DNA of 64,000 bases, taken from the NCBI GenBank assembly GCA_965206655.1, contig CBDBKC010000032.1, positions 62,001 to 126,000 of the forward strand, given 5' to 3'. How positions within the stretch are numbered: position 1 is the stretch's first letter; every line of letters begins with the position of its first letter. Origin of the DNA: JAPPLB01 sp965206655. Its GTDB lineage: Bacteria; Acidobacteriota; Terriglobia; Bryobacterales; UBA6623. The notes under the pieces were generated by a model, which was given only the letters and a program-made list of their open reading frames with translations, did no database searches and was not told the DNA's origin. Of the stretch, positions 7,858 to 16,924 are shown in pieces. The translations under genes were made by a program, and so were the position numbers.

Positions 7858-9155
7858 AAATGGCTTACCTCGTCAAGCGAATCGTAGAACTCCGGGAACG
7901 AAACGGAGGCCGCTTCGGCATTGCGCAATTCCGATTCGCCGTTCGCCCGCAACGCCGCGACCGCGAATGCCATCGCGATACGGTGGTCGCCGAAGGAATC
8001 GAGCTGCGCGGCACGGAACTGCTGGCGGCCGGGGACGCGCAGGCCGTCCGGCTCGACTGCGACTGCGACGCCCATGCGGTTCAAGTTGTCGGCGACGGTC
8101 GCGATGCGGTCCGTTTCCTTAACGCGCAGCTCGGCGGCATCCCGGATGATGAGTCCGTCGGCGCTGGCGGCTCCCAGCACGGCGAGTATGGGGATCTCGT
8201 CGATGACCGCCGCCGACATGGCTCCTTCGATGATGCCGCCGTTCAGGCTGGGCACGTCAGCCGAATCAGGGCCCTGGATGAGGATGTCACCGACGGCCTC
8301 GCCGTGGTCCTCCCGGCGGTCCAAGATCTCGATGTCGGCCCCCATCCCGCGTAGGAGATCGAGAAGGGAAGCTCGTGTGGGGTTGAGGCCGAGGCCCTCG
8401 ATGGTCAGTTCCGAACCGGGCAGGAGCAGGGCGGCGGCAATGAAAAATGCCGCCGAAGAGATGTCGCCCGGTACGGTGAGTTCCTGCGCGGTCAGCGTAG
8501 GGCGTCCCTCAACGCGGATTTCGTTCCCTTCGACTTCGACGTAAGCGCCGAACTCGCCGAGTGCGATCTCGGTGTGATCGCGGGTTGGGAGCGGCTCGCG
8601 AACCGTCGTCCAACCCGACGCGAACAAGCCTGCGAAGAGTACCGTCGTCTTGACTTGCGCGCTTGCGACGGGCAGGTCGTATTGAATGGCGCTGAGGTCG
8701 CCGCCCTGAATCTTCAGGGGAGGGAAGTTGCGTTCGCGTGCTTCGATGCTCGCGCCCATTTGCTCCAGCGGTGTGATGATCCGCTTCATGGGGCGCTTCG
8801 AGAGCGACTCGTCCCCGCCGATTTCTGATAGGAAAGATTGCCCCGCCAGAATTCCGGAAAGCATGCGGATCGTCGAACCTGAATTGCCCGCATCAAGTGG
8901 CGAGTTGGCCATTCGCAGCCCTGTCCGTCCAACTCCGGCTACCTCGACCGTACGGCCTTCCCGTTTGATCCTGACGCCCAACGCATGCATGCAGGCGAGA
9001 GTGGATGTGCAATCCTCTCCGGTCGAATAGTTACGGATTGTGCTTCGGCCCTCGGCCAGCCCTGCCAGCATTCCGTAGCGGTGTGAGATGGACTTGTCGC
9101 CCGGAAGCGAGATGCGGCCCTGGATGGACTGAGTTGGTGACAGCTTGCGGGTCAT
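7854..9155 (-). CDS. aroA: 3-phosphoshikimate 1-carboxyvinyltransferase (EPSP synthase)
   Basis: Protein of 433 residues, full length. It transfers the enolpyruvyl group of PEP to shikimate 3-phosphate in aromatic amino-acid synthesis. Visible signatures are LPGDKSISHR near the N terminus, GNSGSTIRMLSG around residue 90, RVKETDRI and DHRIAMAFAVAAL near the C terminus. It is the first gene of a leftward run that continues into the enolase-superfamily gene by a four-base overlap. Shikimate kinase (25356-25883) is elsewhere in the window, so shikimate genes are dispersed. Confidence 0.97.
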   Translation of the reverse strand: MTRKLSPTQSIQGRISLPGDKSISHRYGMLAGLAEGRSTIRNYSTGEDCTSTLACMHALGVRIKREGRTVEVAGVGRTGLRMANSPLDAGNSGSTIRMLSGILAGQSFLSEIGGDESLSKRPMKRIITPLEQMGASIEARERNFPPLKIQGGDLSAIQYDLPVASAQVKTTVLFAGLFASGWTTVREPLPTRDHTEIALGEFGAYVEVEGNEIRVEGRPTLTAQELTVPGDISSAAFFIAAALLLPGSELTIEGLGLNPTRASLLDLLRGMGADIEILDRREDHGEAVGDILIQGPDSADVPSLNGGIIEGAMSAAVIDEIPILAVLGAASADGLIIRDAAELRVKETDRIATVADNLNRMGVAVAVEPDGLRVPGRQQFRAAQLDSFGDHRIAMAFAVAALRANGESELRNAEAASVSFPEFYDSLDEVSHL

Positions 9156-9237
9156 CGAGAATCGCTCATTGTCGCGCTCTTAGGCGGACGGTGTCAGCGG
9201 CAGCACGGGTCAGTACGGGGATAGGTTGAGCAGCGTA

Positions 9238-9759
9238 TCAATCGTTGGGATGGACGAAACCGACGCGCCGCTTCTTCTTTGGCTCCGGCGGACTGATGAA
9301 TGCGTCAAACTTCCGCCACAGAACCATTACTTTGCGGTCGATCAACTCTAGCCGCCGGGAGAACTCTTCAATGTCAGCGAGCACCTGACGAAGCCGCACG
9401 AAGGCTCGCATGATCGCCACGTTCACGTCCGCGGCACGATCACTTCGCAGCACGCTTGAGAGCATAGCCACTCCCTGCTCGGTGAAGACCCAAGGGAGCT
9501 TTCGGCGACCGCCGTGCCCCTTACTTGATATTCCAGTTTGGAATATCAAGGCCTTGTACTCGTCGGCAGTCAACTGGAATATGAAATCCTCGGGGAACCG
9601 CCTCATGGTGCGCTTCACAGCCTTGTTCAGGTTGCCGGTCATGACGCCGTAGATCTCGGCCAAGTCCGAATCAAGCATTGCCTTCTGGTTGCGAATCAGG
9701 TAGATGCGGCCGGCGATGCGCTCGACCGGGATGATGCTCTGGGACCTTCCCTTAGCCAT
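9238..9759 (-). CDS. ORF6N domain protein
   Basis: Protein of 173 residues. The N-terminal half (about 12-100) has the ORF6N/KilA-N-type sequence: IAGRIYLIRNQKAMLDSDLA, then LAEIYGV, KRTMRRFPEDFIFQL and WVFTEQGVAMLSSVL. The C-terminal part is helical and basic. ORF6N domains occur in phage antirepressor-like proteins and as isolated chromosomal genes, and probably bind DNA. No phage gene lies nearby, so this is a solitary accessory copy; its job is unknown. Confidence 0.85.
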   Translation of the reverse strand: MAKGRSQSIIPVERIAGRIYLIRNQKAMLDSDLAEIYGVMTGNLNKAVKRTMRRFPEDFIFQLTADEYKALIFQTGISSKGHGGRRKLPWVFTEQGVAMLSSVLRSDRAADVNVAIMRAFVRLRQVLADIEEFSRRLELIDRKVMVLWRKFDAFISPPEPKKKRRVGFVHPND

Positions 9760-9832
9760 GTCTAACTGTGCCGAGCAGTTTGGACCCTGTCAAGGGGCAG
9801 TGACCGTCAAGAGACCGTAGTCGGTGGAGCAC

Positions 9833-10219
9833 TCACACCTGGACCGCGAGGCGCCGTACGAAATCCACATCGCCGTCCAGGAAATCGAAGTCCGGCAGAT
9901 CGCGCCGTTCGGCCCAGCGCACTTCGGCGAACTGGTCATACTCAGGCGTACCGTCGAACTCCGTCACACGAAAGAAGATTAGCTCGATCGGTTGGCGCCC
10001 CGGGTATTCATAGCGGTAGCGCTCGATCTCAGAATCGACACGCGCCTCGATCGACAACTCCTCGCGTAACTCTCGCAGCAGCGCGGCTGCCGGTTCCTCG
10101 CCGGCTTCGAGTTTTCCACCGGGGAACTCCCACTTGCCGGCATGGTCCTGATCAGACCTGCGGCGGCAGATGAGGATTCGCCCTTCGCGCTCTATGACGG
10201 CGGCGGTGACTGTAGTCAT
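9833..10219 (-). CDS. Nudix hydrolase, MutT-like (8-oxo-dGTP diphosphatase type)
   Basis: Protein of 128 residues, the MutT size. The Nudix box is GGKLEAGEEPAAALLRELRE, followed by EL; the catalytic E and REL-REE residues are kept, while the final Gly of the consensus is Ser. The start TTVTAAVIEREGRILICRRR matches MutT/NudG proteins that destroy oxidised nucleotides. A stem-bounded repeat element lies just upstream, between this gene and the end of argS. Confidence 0.9.
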   Translation of the reverse strand: MTTVTAAVIEREGRILICRRRSDQDHAGKWEFPGGKLEAGEEPAAALLRELREELSIEARVDSEIERYRYEYPGRQPIELIFFRVTEFDGTPEYDQFAEVRWAERRDLPDFDFLDGDVDFVRRLAVQV

Positions 10220-10272
10220 GTTTGGGGCTTCGCGGCGGGTTTGTGAAGCACGGATCGGGCCGGCGCGTCCCC

Positions 10273-10512
10273 CGCGATGTGAACCCTAGGTGAGAAAGCC
10301 GTTCTTGAGCCCGACGCCCGGTTAAGGTTGTCGGAGAACTCTTCCCCCAGGCTCGGTACCGTTGGCCTGAAAGCTCCGTCCTACCGTAGCCCCGAGGGGC
10401 CGGGTGCGAACGTAATGCTTGCGGCTACGGAATGCGATATAGGGTTCCCCCCGGGTTTCTGAGTGGGGCATAACTACTAATCCCCAGCCTGTCTCCCAGG
10501 GTTCACATCGCG
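10273..10512. mobile_element. 240-bp element with 15-bp perfect terminal inverted repeats (MITE-like)
   Basis: CGCGATGTGAACCCT (10273-10287) is the exact reverse complement of AGGGTTCACATCGCG (10498-10512), and two more pairs form just inside after one mismatch. A nested hairpin is present: CCGTAGCC (10384-10391) with GGCTACGG (10433-10440). No credible coding frame lies inside. It fills most of the 322-base gap between the Nudix gene and argS. No other copy was noticed in the window. Confidence 0.6.
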
Positions 10513-10541
10513 AAGGGCGCACCGCCCTGCCACATTCAGTA

Positions 10542-12548
10542 TTACATGACTTCGGGAGCTGGAATCCCCATCGTTTCGAGCACTCGTTTCAACTCCCTGA
10601 CGAAGAACCGCGCCATCCAAAGCAGGAAAGTTTTTTTTCGGGCGTCGGGCTCGTTGAGGATGTGGTGCTGGTGATAGAAGGTGTTGAAAGCCTGGGCAAG
10701 CTGGAAGGCGTAGCGCGCCAGTTGAGCGGGCTCCTCCGCGGCAACGGCCCGGTCGATGGCCCACTCACCCCGCGAGGCTTCGAGCAGCAATTGCCAGAAG
10801 TCTTCCTGGGCCAGTTGTGCCTCGAAAGCGGCCCGGTCGAGTTCGTTGTCGAAATCAGGTAGTGTCTCACCGCGCTGTTCCAGCGTCCGCAAGATATTCT
10901 GAGCCCGGACGGCGGCGTATTGGACATAGGGCCCGGTTTCGCCCTCGAAGCTCAGTGCTTCCTGCAGATCGAACGCGATCACCGTCGTCCGCGTGAAGCG
11001 CAGCATGAAGTAGCGCAGGGCGCCGATCGCGATTTGCGTTGCGATCTTGCGCTGCTCGTCTTCGGGCGTTTTCTCATGCCGGCCGCGGACCTCATCCAGC
11101 GCTTTGGCGACCAACATATCGATCAGGTCGTCGGCCTTGACGCCGAGACCCTTGCGGCCCGAAACCTCGACGAACGAACGCTTCTTGTCTTCTTCGGAGA
11201 GCTCGATGCCGAGGTCCGCGCAGCAACGCGGTGTGAGGGCAACCATTTCGTATGAGAAATGAATCGAGTCTCGCGCTTGCCGCTCGAATCCGAGTGATTG
11301 AAGCCCGGCGCGGACGACATCTTGGAGGTAGGATTGGCGGACATCGATGACGTTGTAGACTTTCGAGCCGTGCCCAAACGCCGGCGCGGTGGAATCCCCG
11401 CCGCTCGCCGCCGACGCCCACAAGACTCTGCCATCCGCGTACTTACGAGCAGGGACGTAGTGAAAGTCCTTATCGATCAGGCCGAACTTCCAAAGCTGGT
11501 ACGCAATGTCCTTCCCGACGTACGTGACAGTCCCGTTTGAGCGGACGATGACTTTGTCCTGGTCGGCGGCGTTATCGACTTCTGCCTCGGTGGTATCCTC
11601 TTTCCGCAGCTTCCTGGCCTTCTTTCCTGGCTCTTGAAACAGATGGGCGGGCATGATCCAGCAACCCTTGTTCTTGCCTTCTGTTTCGAGAACGACCGCC
11701 CCACGCTCTTTGAGTAATTCGAAGGCGGAGTCCCAGAAGCGCAGATGCAGGATCTCGCTCTCGCGTGGCAGCAGGTCATACTCCACGCCGAGGCGCAGCA
11801 TCGTATCGAGGTGTTTGCCGACAACGGCCTCGGAGACGATGCGGCCGGTTTCCGCCAGATCACCTTGGTCCGCTTCGATCGCATGTAGTGTTTCGGCCCG
11901 CCAGTGCTTGGAGTCCGGTTCGATCGCGTAGTGCTGCGAGGTACGTGCGTAAAGGTTCCAGCAGTAGTAGTCAAAGCGCACCGCGGGATCGTCGACGAGG
12001 GCCTGCACCTCGGCGGACGTTTTCTTCTCGAGAAAGTGGAATCCCGCCACGACGTCGGCCACTTGGACACCGGTGTTGTCGATGTAGTTTTGCACCTCGA
12101 CCGTATTACCGAGGCGGCGCAGCATGCGCACGAGAGTGTCGCCCATGACGGCATTGCGCAGATGGCCGATGTGGGCGGCCTTATTGGGATTGATATTGGT
12201 GTGCTCGACGATGATTTTCTGCTGGCTGGATTCCGGGGAGAACTTGGGCTGCCTGAGGAGGGCGTCTCCGTAGGCGCCGCGTTCGAAACGTACGTTGATG
12301 AACCCGCCGCCGGCAACTTCGAACGAGGCAATGCCCTCGATGGGGAGCAGCTCGGCGACCATCTCCTCGGCAATCTGCCGCGGCGCACGCTTCAGTGTTT
12401 TCGCCAGCGAGAAGCAAACCGGTAAGGCCAACTCGCCGAAATTCGACTGGCGCGGCTGCTCGATGACGACGGAAACGTCCGTCTCATAGCGTTGTTGAAT
12501 GTGCGCCGCGACAGCGTCGCGCACACGATGAGCGAGAACAAGGAACAC
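10542..12548 (-). CDS. argS: Arginyl-tRNA synthetase
   Basis: A class I aminoacyl-tRNA synthetase that charges tRNA-Arg. The N-terminal Add-1 domain, AAHIGHLRNAVMGDTLVRML (the HIGH box, about residue 130), the KMSKS-equivalent VSGRKGLGVKADDLID, and a helical anticodon-binding domain ending in MGIPAPEVM are visible. I start at the GTG reading VFLVLAHRVRDAV (668 residues), which matches the family's N terminus; the frame stays open 111 bases further but would run into the divergent gene at 12637. No good ribosome site is visible, and a TATAGA element lies 10 bases upstream of the GTG. Confidence 0.95.
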   Translation of the reverse strand: MFLVLAHRVRDAVAAHIQQRYETDVSVVIEQPRQSNFGELALPVCFSLAKTLKRAPRQIAEEMVAELLPIEGIASFEVAGGGFINVRFERGAYGDALLRQPKFSPESSQQKIIVEHTNINPNKAAHIGHLRNAVMGDTLVRMLRRLGNTVEVQNYIDNTGVQVADVVAGFHFLEKKTSAEVQALVDDPAVRFDYYCWNLYARTSQHYAIEPDSKHWRAETLHAIEADQGDLAETGRIVSEAVVGKHLDTMLRLGVEYDLLPRESEILHLRFWDSAFELLKERGAVVLETEGKNKGCWIMPAHLFQEPGKKARKLRKEDTTEAEVDNAADQDKVIVRSNGTVTYVGKDIAYQLWKFGLIDKDFHYVPARKYADGRVLWASAASGGDSTAPAFGHGSKVYNVIDVRQSYLQDVVRAGLQSLGFERQARDSIHFSYEMVALTPRCCADLGIELSEEDKKRSFVEVSGRKGLGVKADDLIDMLVAKALDEVRGRHEKTPEDEQRKIATQIAIGALRYFMLRFTRTTVIAFDLQEALSFEGETGPYVQYAAVRAQNILRTLEQRGETLPDFDNELDRAAFEAQLAQEDFWQLLLEASRGEWAIDRAVAAEEPAQLARYAFQLAQAFNTFYHQHHILNEPDARKKTFLLWMARFFVRELKRVLETMGIPAPEVM

Positions 12549-12636
12549 AGGACTCGAATCTATACGGGGATAAGAAAACGCTTCAAAACGCTGCCCGAGA
12601 GGGTAAAATTCATTGTGCCACAGCGACGGAGATTCC

Positions 12637-13818
12637 ATGCCTGACTTTATTGCTTCCATTTACACCTACCCCTGGGACCTGACTGATGAGGGGCTGGACC
12701 GCTCGCTGAACCGCATCGCCGACACGGCGCAATGCGGCGAGGTGATGCTGACACCTTCGTATCACGTGTCGACGTACTTCCTACCCCACAATCCAAAGCG
12801 ACCGCTTTACTACGGCGAAGATGGCGCTGTCTACTTCCATCCTGACTACCGGCGTTTTCGAGGGACGCGGATTCGGCCACACGTCAGCGACGCGGTCGAC
12901 GAGGAAGGCTACTTTGAGCGCATCGTCGAAGCCATCAACAAGCGTGGTCTCAAGTTCGGTGCTTGGATCGTCTACTGCTACAACCACTACCTCGCCCGCA
13001 CGTACCCTGAGTTCGCGAAGCACGATGCCTTCGGAAATCCGTATCTGGGCCAGCTCAGCACGGCTCCGCCGGACGCTCAGGAATACATCGTGGCGCTGAC
13101 GGAAAACGTCGTTCAGGTGTACAAGCCGGTCTCGGTTCACGTTGAATCGCTCTCCCGCCTACGCTGGAACTATGGATTTCGCAATCCGAAGGTGTTGTCG
13201 GAGATTGCCGATCGCGACCAATACCTGCTGGGCCTCGATTTCAATCCGGCTGCCGTCAGGTATGCACATGGCAAGAACTTCGACGGAGCAAAGTTCCAGA
13301 AGGACGTAGCTGACTGGCTCCGCCCGCGTCTCGCGCGCTTGCCGACCGACGACGATCGCAGCCGGGTCGATGCTGCGTGGATCGCGGAGGCCTTCAATGG
13401 ACGCCTGACGCAGTGGCTTGGCATCCAAAGTGAGCGAACGACCGCCCTCTGGACCCGCGTCGCCAAGATCATCCACGGCGGCGGAGCGACAATTCAGTCC
13501 GTGTTCGCGACGAACAAGTCGGAGCAGGGAAGCGACATCAGCCCGTCGACGAATCGCCATTTGGACCGTGTGACTGTTGGTCCGTTCAAGTCCGTCGACG
13601 AAGGCAGAAGGCGAGTGAACGAGATCGAAAGCGCCATCAATGAAGAAGGAGTGGTGATGGTCTCTACCCAGCCTGCTCGCTTTACCGCTGCCGCTCCGCT
13701 AGAGGAAGAGGTTCGCATCGCCAAGCAGTCGGGGGCGGGGGGCTGCAATTTCTACAACTACGGCTTGCTCCGGGAGCAGCAGTTGGACTTTGTGGGGTCG
13801 GCTGTAAGAAAGGTTTGA
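12637..13818 (+). CDS. Conserved protein of unknown function, probable TIM-barrel (glycoside-hydrolase-like)
   Basis: Protein of 393 residues starting at MPDFIASIYTY, with GGAG six bases upstream. No signal peptide. The order of segments (VMLTPSYH, the region around HPDYRRFRGTRIRP, RGLKFGAWIVYCYNHYLA, then KPVSVHVESLSRLRWNYGF) looks like the strand-helix order of a (beta/alpha)8 barrel such as the GHL families, with conserved acidic and aromatic residues at strand ends. I do not recognise a named family and assign no reaction. It is transcribed away from argS; the neighbours give no clue. Confidence 0.75.
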   Translation: MPDFIASIYTYPWDLTDEGLDRSLNRIADTAQCGEVMLTPSYHVSTYFLPHNPKRPLYYGEDGAVYFHPDYRRFRGTRIRPHVSDAVDEEGYFERIVEAINKRGLKFGAWIVYCYNHYLARTYPEFAKHDAFGNPYLGQLSTAPPDAQEYIVALTENVVQVYKPVSVHVESLSRLRWNYGFRNPKVLSEIADRDQYLLGLDFNPAAVRYAHGKNFDGAKFQKDVADWLRPRLARLPTDDDRSRVDAAWIAEAFNGRLTQWLGIQSERTTALWTRVAKIIHGGGATIQSVFATNKSEQGSDISPSTNRHLDRVTVGPFKSVDEGRRRVNEIESAINEEGVVMVSTQPARFTAAAPLEEEVRIAKQSGAGGCNFYNYGLLREQQLDFVGSAVRKV

Positions 13819-13941
13819 TATTGACCCGAACGCCTCGTCGGGAACGGCGGGCCGACCGGCTCGCGGAGCCCCATCGCCGGCCCGGCCCAAAACAGATGTT
13901 GATGTCCACCGCAAACGACGCGTTGTCCAATCGCGGATGAA

Positions 13942-14859
13942 TCAGTACAGATCCGGTTCCCCAGGGGGGCGCGTTTTCCAGCGGCGATGGATCCACAGCC
14001 ACTGATCGGGGTACTCACGTATCGCCTGCTCGATTACTCTCTGGCATCGCTGCGTGTTTTCAGCTAGGTCTGCCGCTTGCTCCCCGCTGTTAGCCATCTG
14101 CACGGGAGCGGAGAAGCGAAGTATGTGAATGCCACGCCCCTCGTTCCAAAAAGCGAACCCGGGGACAATGGGTGTCCCGGTCCGCATCGCGATCCTTACC
14201 TGACCGCTCGTGGCTCTCGCCTTGTGACCGAAGAAGTCGACGAAGACACCATCCTCACCAGCCGCGTTTTGGTCGACGAGGACGCCGACCGCTTCGTTGG
14301 CCCTGAGAGCACGCAACGCGCGGCGGCCAAACTCCTGCTTGGGTATCAGCCGGTTCCCTGAGACAATACGCCGGCCCTCGACGTAGCGGTCCAAGTAAGG
14401 GTTATCGAGAGGCCGTCCGACAACATGCATCGGGTGCCCGTAAAGACAGTGTCCATGGGCGCTGATCTCCCAATCACCCAGGTGCGCTGTCAGGAACATT
14501 ACTCCGAGGCCCTTCTTGTGCGCGTCGGCGTAGTGCTCGTATCCCTGGTACTCGAGCCACTGCTTGATATTGTCTTCCCGTATTCGCGGGAGGCGCGCGA
14601 AAGAGAGCAACACACGGCCCAGATGCCGATAAACGCCGCCGACAATCTCCGACCGTCGGCTTTCGTTCATGTCGGGAAACGCCAGCCTCAGGTTGCGGTC
14701 AGCGGTCCGCCGCCACTTAGGCGTGAGAGTGTGGGCCGCCGCACCGAGAAAGCGCGCGAGGAGCCGGGCCGCAGGCAGGGGCAGCCATTCTAGCGCTTTA
14801 AGCACGGGCCATGCCACGGCATACTCGACCCAGTTTCGAACGGGGCTCCGTCGGCTCAT
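13942..14859 (-). CDS. Lysophospholipid/lipid A acyltransferase (LpxL/HtrB-like)
   Basis: Protein of 305 residues from the ATG reading MSRRSPVRNWVEYAVAWPVL. An N-terminal hydrophobic helix is followed by the acyltransferase motif TAHLGDWE (HX4D/E catalytic pattern) and a QNAAGEDGVFVDFFGHKA segment that matches GVFVPFFG of LpxL enzymes. These add a secondary acyl chain to lipid A at the inner membrane, implying a lipopolysaccharide-bearing envelope. A TATCTT hexamer lies exactly seven bases upstream of the ATG, and no Shine-Dalgarno is clear. It is divergent from the ArnT-like glycosyltransferase. Confidence 0.88.
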   Translation of the reverse strand: MSRRSPVRNWVEYAVAWPVLKALEWLPLPAARLLARFLGAAAHTLTPKWRRTADRNLRLAFPDMNESRRSEIVGGVYRHLGRVLLSFARLPRIREDNIKQWLEYQGYEHYADAHKKGLGVMFLTAHLGDWEISAHGHCLYGHPMHVVGRPLDNPYLDRYVEGRRIVSGNRLIPKQEFGRRALRALRANEAVGVLVDQNAAGEDGVFVDFFGHKARATSGQVRIAMRTGTPIVPGFAFWNEGRGIHILRFSAPVQMANSGEQAADLAENTQRCQRVIEQAIREYPDQWLWIHRRWKTRPPGEPDLY

Positions 14860-14866
14860 CCCTACC

Positions 14867-14872
14867 AAGATA
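14867..14872 (-). promoter_or_regulatory. Possible -10 element giving a leaderless lpxL-like mRNA
   Basis: TATCTT on the minus strand ends seven bases before the ATG, so transcription would begin at or next to the start codon. No convincing -35 box is seen. The same spacing occurs at 16925-16930 and 43045-43050. Confidence 0.35.
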
Positions 14873-14936
14873 GCGCCGGAGGAGTGAAGCCGCCCCTCGT
14901 GCCGCGCCCGATTGTACACTTGTGAAGATCCCGCGG

Positions 14937-16415
14937 ATGTATTTCAAGACTATTGGCGGCTGGCTCGTCGCCCTGATTGCCGTGTACGCGCTCTACTTCT
15001 GGGCTATGGCGGAGCGTGGGCTTGTTAGCGCGGACGAGCCACGCTATGCCTCGGTCGCCCACGAAATGGCGGCTTCCGGCGACTGGGTCACTCCTCGGCT
15101 CGACGGTCAACCGTGGTTTGAGAAACCCGCCCTACTCTACTGGATGGGAGCGACGGCCGAGGGCCTCGGCCTTGCCGGTGACCGCGCGACCCGTTGGCCC
15201 GTGGCTCTCTTCAGCGCTCTCTTTCTTCTGTACTTCTATCGCGTGCTGTCGGATGCGTTCGGCGCCGCGGCGGCGGCCTATTCGTCGATGATCCTGGCAA
15301 CTTCCGCCGGTTGGGTGGCGTTGAGTCAGACGGGTAGTTTTGACCTTCCGCTATCGGTGACGCTTGGTACCGCTCTCCTCGCATTGCTACCGTGGATCGA
15401 GCGTCCTGAAGGAGATGCCCCTCCCCGTCAGGCCGTCTTCGGCATCTTCCTCGGGCTGTCCGTGCTCGCCAAGGGGTTGGTGGGGCCTGTCTTGGCGGTG
15501 CTGGCCTTGGCGCCGCTGTTGGCGGACGCGAAATTCCGCTCCCGGGCGCTGGGGCTGATCCGTCTGCCGGCCGCGGCCGCCTTTGCGCTCACAAGTTTGC
15601 CTTGGTATGCGTTGTGTTATTTCGCGAACGGGCCGGTCTTCCTCAATGAGTTCATTTGGAAGCACCATTTCGAACGATTCGTGAGCAGTTCCCTCCAGCA
15701 TGTTCAACCGTTCTGGTTTTTCGTGCCGGTGATGCTGGCAGGCCTGCTTCCTTGGACACCGCTGCTGGCGTTGATTCACCGCCTTGACTTTCGGAGCGAC
15801 AGACGCCTGCGCTTTCTCGTTCTCTGGGCCGGGACGACTTTCATCCTCTTCTCTGTCTCGACGAACAAACTGCCGGGGTACATCCTTCCGGCCTTGCCTC
15901 CCGTAGCGGCCCTGATGGGGATCGCGGTTGCTCGGGTCGCGCGACCGGTCGTTACGCTAACGGCCTCGGCGTTACTTTTGCTCCTGATTCCGGTTGGGGC
16001 CACTCTGTTGCCGGTAGGCCTCTCTCATGGCTTGGGGCGGGCCTGGCCTCCACAGAACGTTTCCTGGATCTGGGTCGGCGGCGCCTTGGTGGCTGCGTGT
16101 GCCGTGGCGGCCATGGCAAGCAGAAAATCGAAGTCGGCGGCGGTGGCGTCGCTCGCGGCATTCGCGGCCGTTAGCTTTATCCTGCTCAAATCGGTGGTGT
16201 TTCCCGCACTCGACCAAGCGGCCGGCGCCCGCCCGTTGTGGCTCCGGATCGAGCCGCGGCAGCACGAGATCTGTATCGGCGATGTTCGGCGCCAGGTGCG
16301 CTACGGCTTGCGGTACTATAGCCGCGAAAACCTACCGGAGTGCGGCGTCACTCCGCGACCTTTCCGGGTCGAGTTAGATCCGCCCCGGATTGTGCCAAAC
16401 CTTACACATCGCTAA
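14937..16415 (+). CDS. ArnT-like / GT39-GT83 family membrane glycosyltransferase
   Basis: About 492 residues from the ATG reading MYFKTIGGW; an in-frame GTG 15 bases upstream is the alternative start. The first loop after the first membrane span contains LVSADEPRYASVAHEMAASG with the acidic D-E pair typical of polyprenyl-phosphate-sugar transferases such as ArnT, then DWVTPRLDGQPWFEKPALLY. About ten further hydrophobic spans follow (for example LFSALFLLYFYRVL and LVLWAGTTFILFSV). The family moves a sugar from a lipid carrier to lipid A or another acceptor on the outer face of the inner membrane. Its place next to the LpxL-like gene supports an envelope role. Confidence 0.88.
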   Translation: MYFKTIGGWLVALIAVYALYFWAMAERGLVSADEPRYASVAHEMAASGDWVTPRLDGQPWFEKPALLYWMGATAEGLGLAGDRATRWPVALFSALFLLYFYRVLSDAFGAAAAAYSSMILATSAGWVALSQTGSFDLPLSVTLGTALLALLPWIERPEGDAPPRQAVFGIFLGLSVLAKGLVGPVLAVLALAPLLADAKFRSRALGLIRLPAAAAFALTSLPWYALCYFANGPVFLNEFIWKHHFERFVSSSLQHVQPFWFFVPVMLAGLLPWTPLLALIHRLDFRSDRRLRFLVLWAGTTFILFSVSTNKLPGYILPALPPVAALMGIAVARVARPVVTLTASALLLLLIPVGATLLPVGLSHGLGRAWPPQNVSWIWVGGALVAACAVAAMASRKSKSAAVASLAAFAAVSFILLKSVVFPALDQAAGARPLWLRIEPRQHEICIGDVRRQVRYGLRYYSRENLPECGVTPRPFRVELDPPRIVPNLTHR

Positions 16416-16506
16416 CCCGCCCTGAAACAGATCCCGTAACCTTTTCCGACCCTCGCCCGAAACATCTGTTAAGGGAGCGCCACTGAGCGCTGAAGGGTCA
16501 AAACGT

Positions 16507-16839
16507 ATGGTTGATCACAACGGAATAGGTCGCCGCGAAATCCGTCTCACGCAGAAGGAGAAGGAGCTACTTCATCTGTTGGAGAGCAATCCCGGCAAGT
16601 GTTTTTCACGCCCGTATCTACTAAAAAAGGTATGGGGATACGCCGACAAGACGAAAACGCGGACAGTCGACGTACACGTCAGCCGCTTGCGGAAGAAACT
16701 GCGCAACAGAAAGAACATAGGGATCTACTCGGTCGTCCGCCAGGGCTATGTGCTTCAGTCAAACGGAAACTCCACGGACGGTTCATCGGTCACGATGGGG
16801 ATCGAGACCGCTGGCACCGCCTCCGCCGCGCACGCTTGA
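16507..16839 (+). CDS. Stand-alone OmpR/PhoB-type winged-helix DNA-binding protein
   Basis: Protein of 110 residues. The segment RREIRLTQKEKELLHLLESN through DVHVSRLRKKLRNR and SVVRQGYVL is a complete Trans_reg_C winged helix: EKELL, the recognition helix TVDVHVSRLRKKL, and the wing hairpin R-x-GY. There is no receiver domain in frame upstream, and the 91-base gap after the glycosyltransferase holds no part of one, so it is an output domain alone. The last 25 residues are a low-complexity Thr/Ala tail. A weak AAGGG lies 11 bases upstream of the ATG. Target unknown. Confidence 0.85.
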   Translation: MVDHNGIGRREIRLTQKEKELLHLLESNPGKCFSRPYLLKKVWGYADKTKTRTVDVHVSRLRKKLRNRKNIGIYSVVRQGYVLQSNGNSTDGSSVTMGIETAGTASAAHA

Positions 16840-16924
16840 TTCGCCCGCCGAACAGCTTACCTCCAACTTACCTCCAACCTCGACGCGCTGTCCGCCGGGC
16901 CAGGCCCTATCGAGGCTGACCGGG

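Noticed and set aside
10322..10522. 66-codon minus-strand frame between the Nudix and argS genes
   Set aside because: It lies in the inverted-repeat element and contains its hairpins; no domain or ribosome site.
12549..12659. Longer argS N terminus
   Set aside because: It would overlap the divergent gene start at 12637 and adds residues not typical of the family.
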